Assembly (NCBI RefSeq): GCF_019104945.1
Contig: NZ_JAHRWW010000013.1
Location: forward strand, 1 to 36,561
Length of the DNA stretch: 36,561 bases
Source: Thermomonas sp.
GTDB taxonomy: Bacteria > Pseudomonadota > Gammaproteobacteria > Xanthomonadales > Xanthomonadaceae
Direction: 5' to 3'
The notes below the pieces were generated by a model. That model was not told where the DNA came from. It made no database searches and worked only from the letters and a program-made list of their open reading frames with translations. Every line of letters begins with the position of its first letter. Position 1 is the first letter of the stretch. Shown piece by piece: positions 21,044 to 29,429 of this stretch. Position numbers and translations under genes: made by a program.

Positions 21044-21468
21044 TGTATGTGCTCGACACCAATGTGCTGTCCGAGTTACGTAAGGTGCGGCTTGGTAAGG
21101 CCAATGTGAATGTAGCGGCATGGTCGGAAAGCGTTGATGCCGCCGATCTCTTTCTATCGGCCATCACCATCATGGAATTAGAGCTTGGCGTTCTGTCGAT
21201 TGAACGCAAGGATGCCGCCCAGGGCGCTGTCTTGCGCACATGGTTGGAACGACAGGTCTTGCCTGAGTTTTCCGAACGCATATTGCCGGTTGATACAGCT
21301 GTCGCGCAGCGCTGTGCTCGTTTGCATGTCCCCAATAAACGCAATGAGCGTGACGCTCTCATCGCCGCAACTGCACTGGTTCACGGCATGACCGTCGTCA
21401 CACGCAACGTGGCCGACTTCGAGCCCTCGGGCGTAGCTATCGCCAACCCATGGGAGCCGCTGCCGTAA
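21040..21468 (+). CDS. VapC-like PIN-domain ribonuclease toxin
   Basis: The 142-residue protein is a PIN-domain toxin, a Mg-dependent ribonuclease that typically blocks translation by cutting tRNA or rRNA. The four acidic residues are Asp6 (LDTNVLSEL), Glu46 (TIMELELG), Asp105 (RNERDALIAATA) and Asp126 (TRNVADF), so it looks active. It resembles the FitB/VapC group usually paired with Phd-type antitoxins, as here. There are two adjacent ATGs, at 21040 and 21043. The pair sits beside a tRNA gene, a frequent place for acquired modules. Confidence 0.92.
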   Translation: MMYVLDTNVLSELRKVRLGKANVNVAAWSESVDAADLFLSAITIMELELGVLSIERKDAAQGAVLRTWLERQVLPEFSERILPVDTAVAQRCARLHVPNKRNERDALIAATALVHGMTVVTRNVADFEPSGVAIANPWEPLP

Positions 21469-21488
21469 TTCTCTCCGGCACCTGCTTC

Positions 21489-21504
21489 CACTGCCAAAGC
21501 AGTG
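21489..21504. terminator. Hairpin between the convergent vapC and GGDEF-EAL genes
   Basis: CACTGC (21489-21494) pairs with GCAGTG (21499-21504) across a CAAA loop, with CC/TGG extending the base. No T-tract follows. It lies in the 67 bases between the two convergent stop codons. Confidence 0.4.
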
Positions 21505-21535
21505 TGGTGGATTGCTCATTGCTTGCTAAACACAA

Positions 21536-23377
21536 CTACCGCAGCTGCAACCACGCATCCAGCGCCGCCTGCGGCATAGGCCGTGCATAAAGAAACCCCT
21601 GCACCAAATCGCAGCCTTCTTGCACCAATACTGCCCACTGTGTCTGTGTTTCAACACCTTCGGCCACCACGCGCAGATCAAGGCTATGGCCCATCGCGAT
21701 CATGGCGCGGCAGATCGCTGCGTTGGAGGGGTCGGTGTCAATATCACGCACAAACGCGCGATCAATTTTGATCTGCGCCAGCGGCAGGCGTTTGACGTAA
21801 TTAAACGACGAATAGCCCGTACCAAAATCATCCAACGAAAAGCGGATGCCGTGCTCGCGTAGCTGCAGCATTGTGGCGATCGCTTGTTCAATATCCCCCA
21901 GCAGCATGCTTTCGGTAATTTCGAGTTTGAGCTGCTCCGGGTTGATACCGCTTGTGTGCACGATATTGCACACGTTCTGCACAAAATCAGCTTGATAGAA
22001 CTGGCGCGCACTGACATTCACCGCCATCCACAGCCCGGCATAGCGCGATTCGTCTTGCCAGCGCCGCAGCGTGCGGCACGCTTCCTCTAGCACCCAGCGC
22101 CCAAGTGCAATAATGAGGCCGGTTTCTTCCGCCACAGGAATAAATTCCCCCGGCGGCACCAAGCCACGTTGCGGGTGATTCCAGCGGATCAATGCCTCAA
22201 CACCCACGCAACGCCCGGTTACATCCAACTGCGGCTGGTGGTAAAGCTCAAACGCGCCATTCTCTAAACCATCGCGCATCGCGCTTTCCAGCAGCGCGCG
22301 CGCATTGATGCTGGCTTGAATTTCAGGGTCATAAAACCGCATCGTGCCGCGCCCCGAACTCTTGGCCTGATACATGGCAAGGTCAGCGCGTTTGAGCAGC
22401 TCACTGGCATCTACATCATCACCACAGAACAACGCGATACCAAGGCTGGCGCTGTTTTCATACGACACACCATCAAGCACGAAGGTTTGCGCCAGCGTGG
22501 CCAGCACTTTTCCTCCCATTCTCTGCGCCTGCTGCACCGCCAGTTCTGGTTGTTCGTCCAACTGCTGCATCAACAACACAAACTCATCGCCACCAAGCCG
22601 CGCCACAGTATCGCTGGCCCGCGTCACCCGCTGTAAGCGCTCGGCCACGTCGATCAGCAGACGATCGCCCATTTCGTGGCCTTGCGTGTCATTGATAATT
22701 TTGAAACGGTCTAAGTCTAAGTACAGCAGCGCGCACTGCTTTTTGCTGCGGGCACTATGGGCAATCGCCTGCTCTAGCCGATCAAACAGCAGGCGACGGT
22801 TGGGCAAATGCGTGAGTGGGTCGAAGAATGCCAGTTGGTAGGCTTGCTCCTCGGCCTCTTTGCGGTTGGCAATATCGCGTACCGCGCAATACAGCACATT
22901 GCGCCCGTTCATTTCAATTTTGGCTAGAGTCACTTCCGCTGGGAATGATGAGCCGTCATAGCGAAGGTGCTCCCATTCAAAACGGTGAACACCATCACGC
23001 AACGCCAGCCGCACCATTTGGTTGGCCTTTTCTCCAGACCCCTGCCCGTCGGGCTGGGTGAACGGTGAAATGGCTACCGGGCTTGTCGGGAAATCTTCAA
23101 ATCGTGCATAACCAAAAATGGTCAACGCCGCACGGTTACAGTCAATAAACCGGCCGTCTTCCAGCAACAAGCAAGGGTCAGGAGAGTGGTTGAACAAATC
23201 GCGAAAGCGCTGCTCGCTATCTTGCAGCACCTGTGCTTGCTGCTCTACTTCACGCAACAATTCCAGCAACATCACACGCCAACTTTCGGCGTCCATTTTT
23301 GGCAACGCCGACGCCTCTGCTAATAAATGCAGCATCTGTTTGATCGACGATGTGGGTGAAATCCCCGCAGACGGCAT
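21536..23377 (-). CDS. PAS-GGDEF-EAL protein (c-di-GMP cyclase/phosphodiesterase)
   Basis: This 613-residue protein has an N-terminal helical part, a PAS sensor domain (about 55-172), a GGDEF domain (about 180-350) and an EAL domain (about 360-610). The cyclase motif GGDEF (262-266) is intact, with an inhibitory RxxD site (RASD, 253-256) placed normally. The phosphodiesterase side has EAL (394-396), NVSARQF (454-460), Glu486, DDFGTGYSS (516-524) and Lys537, so both activities are chemically possible. No membrane helix is seen, so it should be cytosolic. The PAS ligand is unknown. Confidence 0.94.
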   Translation of the reverse strand: MPSAGISPTSSIKQMLHLLAEASALPKMDAESWRVMLLELLREVEQQAQVLQDSEQRFRDLFNHSPDPCLLLEDGRFIDCNRAALTIFGYARFEDFPTSPVAISPFTQPDGQGSGEKANQMVRLALRDGVHRFEWEHLRYDGSSFPAEVTLAKIEMNGRNVLYCAVRDIANRKEAEEQAYQLAFFDPLTHLPNRRLLFDRLEQAIAHSARSKKQCALLYLDLDRFKIINDTQGHEMGDRLLIDVAERLQRVTRASDTVARLGGDEFVLLMQQLDEQPELAVQQAQRMGGKVLATLAQTFVLDGVSYENSASLGIALFCGDDVDASELLKRADLAMYQAKSSGRGTMRFYDPEIQASINARALLESAMRDGLENGAFELYHQPQLDVTGRCVGVEALIRWNHPQRGLVPPGEFIPVAEETGLIIALGRWVLEEACRTLRRWQDESRYAGLWMAVNVSARQFYQADFVQNVCNIVHTSGINPEQLKLEITESMLLGDIEQAIATMLQLREHGIRFSLDDFGTGYSSFNYVKRLPLAQIKIDRAFVRDIDTDPSNAAICRAMIAMGHSLDLRVVAEGVETQTQWAVLVQEGCDLVQGFLYARPMPQAALDAWLQLR

Positions 23378-23392
23378 GGTGTCATCCTATTT

Positions 23393-23421
23393 CTTATAGA
23401 TAACGTAATTCCTATTGAGAA
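23393..23421 (-). promoter_or_regulatory. Possible sigma-70 promoter of the PAS-GGDEF-EAL gene
   Basis: On the minus strand TTCTCA (23421-23416) and TATAAG (23398-23393) are 17 bases apart, 16 bases before the ATG. The match is moderate. Confidence 0.4.
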
Positions 23422-23476
23422 ACAGGACAAGATGAGGACAAGGCATAATGCACAACTCCGCCCGCTGGAACTACGC

Positions 23477-24154
23477 ATGCTGCTTGACACTGTTGAACAC
23501 GAAACCGGCCCCAACCCGCAGTGGGCGGTGCTGTGGCTGCACGGCTTGGGGGCCGATGGCAACGATTTCGCGCCAATCGTGCCGGAACTGGTGCGCAAGG
23601 ACTGGCCCGCACTGCGCTTTGTGTTTCCGCATGCGCCGGTGCGCGCGGTCACCATCAATGGCGGTGCGCGGATGCGCGCGTGGTACGACATTCGCGACTT
23701 CGATCTTGAAAGCCGCGCCGACCTCGCCGGGGTCGATGAATCCATTCGCCAAGTGGACGCGCTGATTACGCACGAAGTCGAGCGCGGCATCGCGCCCTCG
23801 CGCCTGCTGCTGGCCGGGTTTTCACAAGGCGGCGCGATCACGCTGGCGGCTGGGCTTGCCCGACAGCAACCACTTGCCGGGCTGATTGCGCTTTCCACCT
23901 ATCTACCGATGCCCATCACCACCGCGCAGGAGCGCCTGCAGCCGCAGGCCCACACGCAGCCTCTGTTTATGGCCCACGGCGTGTTTGACCCGGTGGTGCC
24001 GCCCGCAGCGGGTGAAGCAGGCATGCAGGCCATGCGCCGCTTTGGGTTTGAACCGCACTGGCGCCGCTACCCGATGCAGCACCAGGTCTGTGCGGAAGAA
24101 ATCAGCGACCTTGGCGACTGGATGACGGCGCGCTTTGCTGCCGTTCAGGGGTGA
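23477..24154 (+). CDS. Carboxylesterase / acyl-protein thioesterase-like alpha/beta hydrolase
   Basis: The 225-residue product belongs to the phospholipase/carboxylesterase family (abhydrolase_2), small cytosolic esterases. The nucleophile is Ser116 in GFSQGG, the acid Asp171 in GVFDPVVP and the base His202 in MQHQVC; the HGLGADGNDF segment near the start forms the oxyanion region. The physiological substrate is unknown. I chose the ATG at 23477 (MLLDTVEHETGPNPQW), which fits known family starts; an in-frame ATG at 23432 would add 15 residues. CATAAT at 23444-23449 may be its -10. Confidence 0.9.
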   Translation: MLLDTVEHETGPNPQWAVLWLHGLGADGNDFAPIVPELVRKDWPALRFVFPHAPVRAVTINGGARMRAWYDIRDFDLESRADLAGVDESIRQVDALITHEVERGIAPSRLLLAGFSQGGAITLAAGLARQQPLAGLIALSTYLPMPITTAQERLQPQAHTQPLFMAHGVFDPVVPPAAGEAGMQAMRRFGFEPHWRRYPMQHQVCAEEISDLGDWMTARFAAVQG

Positions 24155-24226
24155 CGCGCCGCGCGCGTGCCGCTACCATCCTAGGTTGATGTACGGATGA
24201 CGCTGTTCGGGGAGAAAGAGCACGCC

Positions 24227-24970
24227 ATGACCGCCCAAGCTTTGCGCGTTTTGATTGTGGACGACGAGCCACTGGCGCGGCTGCGCCTGCGCGGCCTGTT
24301 AGAGGCGCACACCAATGTGGCGGTGGTGGGCGAGGCCGACAACGGCCACGCAGCGCTGAGCGCGATGCCAACACTGCAACCTGACGTAGTGCTGCTAGAT
24401 ATCGCGATGCCCGGCCTCAACGGTCTTGAAACCGCCCACCAGCTCCACCTGCAGCCCGCACCACCGGCGATCATCTTTTGCACGGCCTACGACGAACACG
24501 CGCTGGCCGCGTTTGAAGCGCAGGCGCTGGATTACTTGGTAAAGCCGGTGCGTGGCGAACGCCTCAGCGCCGCGCTCGACAAAGCCCGCACCTATCTCGC
24601 TGGCCGTGGCCAAGCCCAAGCCGCGCCTTCTGCAGCACGACGCACCCACCTTTGCGCGCGCCTGCGCGGCAGTCTGCGGCGCATTCCCATTGGCGATATT
24701 TACTCTCTTCAAGCCGATGAAAAATATGTCGTGGTGCGCCATGCGCGCGGTGAAGATTTGATTGAAGAGTCACTGAAATCGCTGGAAGTGGAATTTGCCG
24801 ATGTGTTTATCCGCATCCACCGCAATTGTTTGGTGGCACGCAGCGAAATCACCGAGCTGCGCCGCTCGCCGGAAGGGCATACCTTTGCCGTGCTGCGCCA
24901 CGTCGAAACGCCGCTGGAAATCAGCCGCCGCTGCCTTACCCCGCTGCGCGACGCGCTTCACCACCTATAA
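24227..24970 (+). CDS. algR: LytTR-type response regulator (AlgR-like)
   Basis: The 247-residue protein has a receiver domain (about 6-125; acidic pair Asp12-Asp13, phosphoacceptor Asp58 in LLDIAMP, Lys in YLVKPV) and a LytTR DNA-binding domain (about 140-245). AlgR in pseudomonads controls alginate and type IV pilus genes, and its gene lies next to hemC, as here, which supports the name. No partner kinase gene (algZ/fimS) is adjacent; a carboxylesterase gene lies upstream instead. The ATG at 24227 is preceded by a purine-rich GGAGAAAGAG; an ATG at 24197 would add 10 residues. The targets here are unknown. Confidence 0.88.
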   Translation: MTAQALRVLIVDDEPLARLRLRGLLEAHTNVAVVGEADNGHAALSAMPTLQPDVVLLDIAMPGLNGLETAHQLHLQPAPPAIIFCTAYDEHALAAFEAQALDYLVKPVRGERLSAALDKARTYLAGRGQAQAAPSAARRTHLCARLRGSLRRIPIGDIYSLQADEKYVVVRHARGEDLIEESLKSLEVEFADVFIRIHRNCLVARSEITELRRSPEGHTFAVLRHVETPLEISRRCLTPLRDALHHL

Positions 24971-24985
24971 ACGCGCGTCTCGGGC

Positions 24986-24997
24986 GATAATAGGCCG
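24986..24997 (+). promoter_or_regulatory. Probable -10 element directly upstream of hemC
   Basis: GATAAT (24986-24991) ends 6 bases before the hemC ATG, and there is no Shine-Dalgarno. This fits a leaderless transcript separate from algR. No good -35 was seen. Confidence 0.45.
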
Positions 24998-25912
24998 ATG
25001 GAAAGCCTTCGTATCGCCACCCGCAAAAGCCCGCTCGCCCTTTGGCAAACCGAACACGTCGCGCAGTGCCTGCGCGCAGCCCATCCGGGCCTACAGGTAG
25101 AACTGGTGCCACTGAGCACACGCGGCGATGAAATTTTAGATCGCTCGTTGGCCGCGATTGGTGGCAAGGGCTTATTTTTGAAAGAGTTGGAAATCGCCAT
25201 GCAGCGCGGTGATGCCGACTGCGCCGTGCACTCGCTCAAAGACGTTCCGATGGAGCTTGAGCCTGGCTTTGCTTTACCCGCGATCCTGCCGCGCGCCGAC
25301 TATGCCGATGCGTTTGTCAGCAATCAATTTGAAACACTGGCCGCGCTGCCACAGGGCGCGCGCGTGGGTACTTCATCACTCCGCCGTCAGGCGCAGCTGC
25401 GTGCGCTACGCCCTGATTTAGAGCTGCTGGACCTTCGCGGCAACGTCAACACACGCCTCGCCAAACTCGACGCGGGCGATTACGACGCCATCGTACTGGC
25501 CGTTGCCGGGCTATCGCGCTTAGGGTTTGATGGCCGCATCCGCAGCCGCCTCGACGCACCTCACTGGCTGCCCGCACCCGCACAGGGCGCCATCGCCGTT
25601 GAATCACGCGATGACGACCCGCGTGTGCTGCAGCTCTTCGCCGCACTCAACGACACCGCAACCCGCACCTGCGTGGAAGCCGAGCGCGCGATGAACCGCG
25701 CCCTGCATGGCAGCTGCCACGTGCCGGTGGCCGCGCTGGCCCAGCTCGATGGCCAGCAACTGCATTTGCAGGGCTTGGTGGGGTCTGCACAAGACGGACA
25801 CAGCGTGCGCGCACAGGCGCAAGGCCCTGCAGATACCGCAGAAGCACTGGGCGTGCAGGTGGCCGACATGCTTTTGGCGCAAGGCGCGCGTGCGCTGATC
25901 GACGCCAGTTAA
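24998..25912 (+). CDS. hemC: Porphobilinogen deaminase (hydroxymethylbilane synthase)
   Basis: HemC joins four porphobilinogens into hydroxymethylbilane in haem synthesis. The 304-residue protein starts [17 protein letters not shown]. Catalytic Asp82 lies in HSLKDVP, and Cys240 in [11 protein letters not shown] carries the dipyrromethane cofactor. Length is normal. Its stop overlaps the stop of the convergent gene by 4 bases, so hemD does not follow directly as it does in many gammaproteobacteria. Confidence 0.97.
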   Translation: MESLRIATRKSPLALWQTEHVAQCLRAAHPGLQVELVPLSTRGDEILDRSLAAIGGKGLFLKELEIAMQRGDADCAVHSLKDVPMELEPGFALPAILPRADYADAFVSNQFETLAALPQGARVGTSSLRRQAQLRALRPDLELLDLRGNVNTRLAKLDAGDYDAIVLAVAGLSRLGFDGRIRSRLDAPHWLPAPAQGAIAVESRDDDPRVLQLFAALNDTATRTCVEAERAMNRALHGSCHVPVAALAQLDGQQLHLQGLVGSAQDGHSVRAQAQGPADTAEALGVQVADMLLAQGARALIDAS

Positions 25913-26541
25913 AACGCGTATTTCAAATTCAGCGTGGCGTCGGTTTTGTTGCGGCTGCGAACATCGCTATCGCGCCGCATTTCAACACCCGAGCTCAGCG
26001 TGAGATCGGGCATCAATTCCGTTTTGAACAGCAGGCTGTTGCGCAAATACACGCCGCTTTGCCCGGTTTCCACCTTGGTGGTTTGCGAAAGCCGAGTGCG
26101 CGTGCCGAGTGCGTGGCTCCATTCCACCTGCCCACGCAAAATTGGCCCGGTGCCTGCGGTGCCATCATCGGCGTAACCCTGCATGCGGTAGCCGGTATCC
26201 ACCGCTACGCGCACGCTGGTATCACGGGTTTTCAGCGCTTGAATGCCGTATTGCATACCCACACGCGCATTGCTGCCCTGTGCTTTCACCCAATCACGAC
26301 GTTCATTGGAAAATTTCAGGCTACCACCCGCGCCCGGCAGATCGTCGGCACCGACCCGGCGCTGCCCGCTCGGAATTTGCGGCATCGCCTCTACCTGCCA
26401 TTCATTACCCACGCAGCTGGCGCGCAGGCAGCGCGGCGGATCCACCAAGCGCTGCGCTACTTCCGCAGGCAAGATAGAAACAGGCGCATTCGCGATGATC
26501 GCTGGCGGCGCAGACAGCGCCAGCCACAGTAAAGGCAGCAT
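25909..26541 (-). CDS. Probable outer-membrane beta-barrel protein, function unknown
   Basis: This 210-residue protein has a signal peptide ([19 protein letters not shown]). After about residue 70 it shows alternating polar/hydrophobic strands ([49 protein letters not shown]) and ends in LNLKYAF, a terminal Phe typical of outer-membrane barrels. It resembles the DUF481 (YdiY) family in the C-terminal part, but I cannot confirm this by eye. A Cys pair (38, 43) lies in the N-terminal third. TAGAAT (26576-26571, minus strand) may be its -10. It is convergent with hemC and divergent from the WYL regulator. Confidence 0.7.
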   Translation of the reverse strand: MLPLLWLALSAPPAIIANAPVSILPAEVAQRLVDPPRCLRASCVGNEWQVEAMPQIPSGQRRVGADDLPGAGGSLKFSNERRDWVKAQGSNARVGMQYGIQALKTRDTSVRVAVDTGYRMQGYADDGTAGTGPILRGQVEWSHALGTRTRLSQTTKVETGQSGVYLRNSLLFKTELMPDLTLSSGVEMRRDSDVRSRNKTDATLNLKYAF

Positions 26542-26612
26542 GGGCGTTGCAGATTGAGGGGTTGCGAGTGATTCTAGCCCGCTTTATAGCGGCAGAACCT
26601 GAACCGCTCCCG

Positions 26613-26624
26613 CATAATCGGCCA
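26613..26624 (+). promoter_or_regulatory. Probable -10 element directly upstream of the WYL regulator
   Basis: CATAAT (26613-26618) ends 6 bases before the ATG at 26625, with no Shine-Dalgarno. This supports the start and a leaderless mRNA. Confidence 0.45.
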
Positions 26625-27596
26625 ATGGACCGCTACGAACGCATCATCGCCATCCACCGCACACTGCAGGCCGCGCGCCTGCCGGTGCCCGTCAACCGCC
26701 TGCAAGAAGCGCTGGGCTGCTCGCGCGCCACCGTTTACCGCGACATTGCTTTTTTACGCGACGCGTTGATGGCACCGGTTATCGGTGACGGCGATGCCGG
26801 CTTCAGTTACGACCGCAGCGACACCGAGCGCTTCGAGCTGCCCGGCCTATGGCTCAATTCGGAAGAACTGCACGCCCTGCTCGCCGCGCAGCAACTGCTG
26901 GCGCGCAGCAGCGGCGGCATTCTTTCCGACGCACTCGCGCCCCTGCAAGAACGCGCAGAAAAATTACTCGACGCACAATCGGGCGGTAAGCGTTGGCCGC
27001 TGGAACGCGTGCGGGTCATCCCGCACCGCATCCGTAAAATGGACGAACACAGCTTCCGCATCGTGGCCTCGGCCGTGCTGCAGCGCCTGCGCTTAAGCTT
27101 CGACTACCGCGCGCGCTCCACCAACGACACCACCCGCCGCACGGTTAGCCCGCAGCGCCTCACGCATTACCGCGACAACTGGTATTTAGACGCTTGGGAC
27201 GAAGACCGAGAAGCGCTGCGTAGCTTTTCCATCGACCGCATCCACGCCGCCAAACCGCTTGATGGCGTGGCCAAAGACGTGGCCGACGAAGACCTCAACA
27301 CGCACCTTGCAGGCAGCTACGGTATTTTTTCCGGCACCCCCAAAGGCTGGGCCACGATCCGCTTTAGCCCCAAGGCAGCGCGCTGGGTGGCCGATGAACA
27401 CTGGCACTCGCGCCAACAGGGACGGTTTTTGCAGGATGGCAGCTATGAGCTTAAATTGCCTTATTCCGTCCCACGCGAACTTTTGATGGACGTATTGCAC
27501 TACGGGGCCGATGCAGAAATCATCGAGCCAAAATCCTTACGCGAACAATTACGCACGCTGTTACAACTGGCAATCTCCAACTACGAGGACGCCTGA
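26625..27596 (+). CDS. YafY-type transcriptional regulator with HTH and WYL domains
   Basis: The 323-residue protein starts MDRYERIIAIHRTLQAARLP. It has a DeoR-like winged helix (about 5-65; LQEALGCSRATVYRDIAFLR is the recognition region), a WYL domain (about 140-215; the TVSPQRLTHYRDNWYLDAWD segment carries the domain's Trp-Tyr-Leu) and a C-terminal WCX extension. WYL domains sense ligands, often nucleotides or nucleic acids, in stress and phage-defence regulation. The start at 26625 is chosen over the longer reading from 26547 because the helix-turn-helix begins there. The stop overlaps the patatin gene (TGATG), so the two form an operon and the regulator may control it. Confidence 0.9.
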   Translation: MDRYERIIAIHRTLQAARLPVPVNRLQEALGCSRATVYRDIAFLRDALMAPVIGDGDAGFSYDRSDTERFELPGLWLNSEELHALLAAQQLLARSSGGILSDALAPLQERAEKLLDAQSGGKRWPLERVRVIPHRIRKMDEHSFRIVASAVLQRLRLSFDYRARSTNDTTRRTVSPQRLTHYRDNWYLDAWDEDREALRSFSIDRIHAAKPLDGVAKDVADEDLNTHLAGSYGIFSGTPKGWATIRFSPKAARWVADEHWHSRQQGRFLQDGSYELKLPYSVPRELLMDVLHYGADAEIIEPKSLREQLRTLLQLAISNYEDA

Positions 27597-28510
27597 TGAC
27601 CGATACCGCCGCGCCCACTTCCCCCCCTAACCCAGCATCGCCATCCATCGCCCTGGCCCTTGGTGCGGGCGGCGCGCGCGGCTTGGCGCAAATCGGTGTA
27701 ATCGAAGTGCTGCAAGAACGCGGCATGTATGTCGAAGCGGTGGCAGGCACCTCCTGCGGCGCGCTGGTGGGCGGCTGCTTTGCCGCAGGCAAGCTCACCG
27801 AACTGCGCGACTGGATGCTAAAAACCACGCGCAACGAAATGCTGCGCCTGCTCGATCCCGGCCTTGGTCGCCCTGCTATGTTCACCGGCAACCGCCTGTT
27901 GCGCACGCTGCGCGAAGTAATCGGTGAACCGCGCATCGAAGACATGCCCATCGACTTCACCGCCATTGCCGTGGATCTACTGCGCCAACGCGAAGTGTGG
28001 CTGCGGCAGGGGGATCTCTGGGATGCCCTGCGCGCTTCGTTCGCCATTCCCGGCATCTTCACCCCCATGCGCATTGGCGGCATGGAGCTGGTGGATGGCG
28101 GCCTGCTTGCACCGCTCCCCATCACCGCCACGCGCATCGCAGGCTCGCACCGCGTCATCGCGGTGGACATCCACGGCCGCCCGCAGCCACGCGCCGATGA
28201 ACCGGTGCGTGAAATCAAAGCACAGCACGACGCCCCCGATCCCGGCGTGCTGGGACGCTGGATGGAACGCCATTTTGGTGATGACGGAAAAGTACCCACG
28301 CACCGTTTTGGTTTAATGGAAGTCATGGCGCGCGCGCTCGACACCATGCAGGAGCGCATCTCGCGCGTGCAGCTAGCGCTGGAGCCACCGGAGCTGCTGA
28401 TCCACATCCCGCGTGATGCCTGCCAGTTCTATGAGTTTTGGCGCGGCGCGGAATTGATTGATATTGGCAGGCGCGAAGCCGACAAAGCACTGGATGCCGC
28501 CGGTTACTGA
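27596..28510 (+). CDS. Patatin-like phospholipase (RssA-like)
   Basis: The 304-residue protein has the complete patatin signature: oxyanion GAGGARG (23-29), nucleophile Ser53 in GTSCG and Asp167 in VDGG, forming a Ser-Asp dyad. It should hydrolyse lipid acyl esters; the natural substrate is not known. No signal peptide or clear membrane helix is seen, so it is probably cytosolic or membrane-associated. The ATG overlaps the stop of the WYL regulator gene by one base. Confidence 0.92.
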   Translation: MTDTAAPTSPPNPASPSIALALGAGGARGLAQIGVIEVLQERGMYVEAVAGTSCGALVGGCFAAGKLTELRDWMLKTTRNEMLRLLDPGLGRPAMFTGNRLLRTLREVIGEPRIEDMPIDFTAIAVDLLRQREVWLRQGDLWDALRASFAIPGIFTPMRIGGMELVDGGLLAPLPITATRIAGSHRVIAVDIHGRPQPRADEPVREIKAQHDAPDPGVLGRWMERHFGDDGKVPTHRFGLMEVMARALDTMQERISRVQLALEPPELLIHIPRDACQFYEFWRGAELIDIGRREADKALDAAGY

Positions 28511-28574
28511 GTGTCGCAGTCTGTGAGACGGGCCTACGGCAAGCTGGCTCCACCGTCGAAACAGGAGCCCGCCC

Positions 28575-28808
28575 ATGCTGTACCGCCGCCTTGATTCCTT
28601 CTTGCGCCAATGCGTCATCTTGGGCGCACTCGCCGTAGTGCTTATTCCAGAAGCACGCACGCACAGCGTTTGGTTTGGCTATCTACCGCTATGGTTGCTC
28701 GGTATGCCGCTGGTGGCGTGGTGGAGCCTGCGCCGCGTCATAACGGCTAAAGCGGCAAAGGGCTCTGCAGCGGCTCGATCACGCCCTCGCCGCGCGTCAC
28801 CTTTTTGA
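28575..28808 (+). CDS. Small membrane protein, unknown function
   Basis: This 77-residue protein has two hydrophobic segments (about 10-25 and 33-50), with [19 protein letters not shown] between them and a basic tail. AGGAG (28563-28567), 7 bases before the ATG, is one of the best ribosome sites in the window, which supports a real gene. The last 62 bases overlap the 3' end of the convergent tdk gene, so the basic Ala/Arg tail may be an extension. I do not recognise the family. Confidence 0.65.
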   Translation: MLYRRLDSFLRQCVILGALAVVLIPEARTHSVWFGYLPLWLLGMPLVAWWSLRRVITAKAAKGSAAARSRPRRASPF

Positions 28809-29367
28809 ACTCTGCGCGCGACACCGAGATATAGCGCTCGTTGCCGCCAATCTCCACCTGCGGGCCGTCCAGCACGGCGCGCCCGGCGGCATCGACGCGC
28901 ATATTCATCGTGGCCTTTTTGCCGCTATGGCAGATGGTTTTGATTTCCGACAGCTCATCGGCCCACGCCAGCAGATATTGGCTGCCTTCAAATAATTCAC
29001 CGCGAAAATCGGTGCGCAGGCCATAGCACAGCACCGGAATACGCAGTGCATCCACCACTTCCGACAATTGCCAGACTTGCGCCTTGGTCAAAAACTGCGA
29101 CTCATCCACCAACACGCAGTGCAATGCCCCGTGGGCCGCAATATCGGCGGCCACCACGCGCTGCAGATCGGCGTCGCGGTCAAACGCAATGCCCTCCGCG
29201 CGCAGCCCAATGCGCGAGGCCACGGTGCCGCTGCCGGCGCGGTCGTCGAGTTTGGGGGTAAGAATGGCCACCCGCATGCCGCGCTCGCGGTAGTTATACG
29301 CGCTCTGCAGCAAGGTGGTGGTTTTACCGGCATTCATTGCCGAAAAATAGAAATACAACTTAGCCAT
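28747..29367 (-). CDS. tdk: Thymidine kinase (type II)
   Basis: Tdk phosphorylates thymidine in pyrimidine salvage. The 206-residue protein has P-loop SAMNAGKT (9-16), catalytic Glu89 in LVDESQF, and the lasso/substrate segment [19 protein letters not shown]. The zinc site of typical enzymes is largely missing: Cys146 remains, but the positions of the other cysteines are Ser148 and Ser183. The start is leaderless-like: TAGAAT (29379-29374, minus strand) ends 6 bases before the ATG. It diverges from rep across 62 bases. Confidence 0.95.
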   Translation of the reverse strand: MAKLYFYFSAMNAGKTTTLLQSAYNYRERGMRVAILTPKLDDRAGSGTVASRIGLRAEGIAFDRDADLQRVVAADIAAHGALHCVLVDESQFLTKAQVWQLSEVVDALRIPVLCYGLRTDFRGELFEGSQYLLAWADELSEIKTICHSGKKATMNMRVDAAGRAVLDGPQVEIGGNERYISVSRAEFKKVTRGEGVIEPLQSPLPL

Positions 29368-29429
29368 GCACGGATTCTACCGGTGCACAAGGCTGGCGAT
29401 CACCTCTTTTCGCACCCACAATAGCCCGA
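29368..29429. promoter_or_regulatory. Divergent promoter region tdk / rep
   Basis: The minus strand has TAGAAT (29379-29374) 6 bases before the tdk ATG. The plus strand has CACAAT (29417-29422) 7 bases before the rep ATG. Neither gene has a Shine-Dalgarno. Both may be leaderless. Confidence 0.45.

Noticed and set aside
27520-28407. Open frame of 295 codons on the minus strand
   Set aside because: It is opposite the patatin-like gene and the end of the WYL gene. The product is Ser/Arg/Pro-rich with no motif.
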